A DNA stretch of 24,793 bases from Lenisia limosa (taxonomy: Eukaryota > Breviatea), in NCBI GenBank assembly GCA_001655205.1, contig LPNZ01006392.1, positions 1-24,793 of the forward strand. Direction: 5' to 3'. Positions within the stretch are counted from its first letter, which is position 1. The number at the start of each line of letters is the position of its first letter. The notes below the pieces were generated by a model that saw nothing but the letters and a program-made list of their open reading frames with translations, did no database searches and had not been told where the DNA came from. Positions 20,896 through 24,793 of this stretch are shown here, piece after piece. Made by a program: the position numbers and the translations under genes.

Positions 20896-21105
20896 ACTTT
20901 CAAGAAGAAATATGAAAGAAGATAACACGAGGGTTCGATATATATATATCTCTCTCCTAGCATCGAGACCTATCGGTTAATTATCACACAAATGAATATG
21001 AGGTATCTTGGCAATCACTATGTGGCAATCACTATGTGCACACGTGTGAAAATGAACCAGGTGAAAATTTTTTGTTTTGTTAAAAAAATCATAAAAAAGA
21101 ACCCC
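20896..21105. other. Intergenic region between the mosaic gene and tRNA-Tyr
   Basis: About 210 bp of AT-rich sequence with a short TA run (20939-20948) and a 14-bp tandem repeat at 21010. No gene is supported. It may hold the 3' UTR of the mosaic gene. Confidence 0.4.
21010..21037 (+). repeat. 14-bp tandem duplication
   Basis: GGCAATCACTATGT occurs twice in direct succession (21010-21023, 21024-21037), followed by the palindrome CACACGTGTG. It is downstream of the tRNA on the minus strand. No function is claimed. Confidence 0.85.
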
Positions 21106-21110
21106 AAAAA
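21106..21110 (-). terminator. RNA polymerase III T-run terminator
   Basis: Five T on the minus strand begin one base after the discriminator of tRNA-Tyr, the usual Pol III stop signal. Confidence 0.85.
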
Positions 21111-21111
21111 G

Positions 21112-21199
21112 TCCGTCGAACCAGAATCGAACTGGTGACCTGCGGATTTCCGTATTATAATTCTACAGTCCGATGCTCTACCAACTGAGCTACCGACGG
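21112..21199 (-). tRNA. tRNA-Tyr (anticodon GTA) with a 15-nt intron
   Basis: The minus strand folds as a standard cloverleaf. The acceptor CCGTCGG pairs with TCGACGG (one G-T pair, C1-G72 as typical of eukaryotic tRNA-Tyr, discriminator A). The D arm is GCTCAGTTGGTAGAGC (box A region). The anticodon loop is CTGTAGA with GTA, and the T arm ACCAGTTCGATTCTGGT (box B). A 15-nt intron (21148-21162) lies one base 3' of the anticodon, the canonical place, and includes TAC, able to pair with the anticodon. The mature tRNA is 73 nt before CCA. Position 27-43 looks mismatched (T-C). An intron in tRNA-Tyr is common in eukaryotes. Confidence 0.97.
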
Positions 21200-21424
21200 A
21201 GATACTGGACAGTATTCAAATTAATTTCAGATCACAATTTTTTTCGATTTTGCGAAAATTTTCGATAATTTATTTCGAGTATTTTAGGAATTTGGTTTTG
21301 AAAAAGCATGAAGGAATGTATCGTACCAACGATAGAGTAGTTGGGAGTAGTATTACGTATTATCAACTTAAAAACGAGGAAAACTAAAAACTTGGAAAAG
21401 GAAAACGCTAAACGCAACGAAAGG

Positions 21425-24781
<3,357 letters not shown>

Positions 24782-24793
24782 GTAGGCGGATCT

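Noticed and set aside
20526-20963. Long open frames running through N gaps on both strands (also at 19105, 22478, 24020)
   Set aside because: Their length comes from undetermined bases, not from real sequence.

Overview
The window is nuclear DNA from a eukaryote whose genes are dense in introns. Short exons of about 10 to 250 bp end at GT and resume after AG, and their reading phases match across junctions. There is also an intron-containing tRNA-Tyr and no bacterial gene layout. The lineage is not resolved; a free-living protist or alga is plausible. Five runs of N are assembly gaps, and most touch a poly-G or poly-C run. All gene models were built by eye from splice sites and phase; no searches were run.

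Layout: (1) 1-3331, plus strand: the 3' part of an unrecognised Pro/Ser/Thr-rich acidic protein, at least 16 exons. (2) 3985-7405, plus: a complete 15-exon (S)-2-hydroxy-acid oxidase (glycolate oxidase family, about 372 aa) with all active-site motifs and a C-terminal AKL peroxisomal signal. (3) 7406-9683: intergenic DNA with a roughly 503-bp TA-flanked inverted-repeat element (7661-8167). (4) 9684 to about 20660, plus: one large mosaic cell-surface protein, about 40 exons and about 1,300 aa. It has a signal peptide, a long beta-rich ectodomain, six NCGxCG-type Cys modules, four Sushi/CCP-like modules, one transmembrane helix and a short basic tail. (5) 21112-21199, minus: tRNA-Tyr(GTA) with a 15-nt intron. 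(6) 21425 to the window end, plus: the p60 katanin microtubule-severing ATPase (MIT-like N-terminus, linker, AAA domain), 3' end outside the window.

The genes do not look like a functional cluster: peroxisomal oxidation, a surface receptor or adhesin, and cytoskeleton severing sit side by side by ordinary gene order.

The most unusual signals are these. Many introns of the surface-protein and katanin genes, but none of those in the two left-hand genes, carry a poly-G run just inside the donor, and several end in a poly-C run at the acceptor, so the intron ends are complementary. The surface-protein gene shows three intron-phase regimes that track its three domain types (0-0, 2-2, 1-1).
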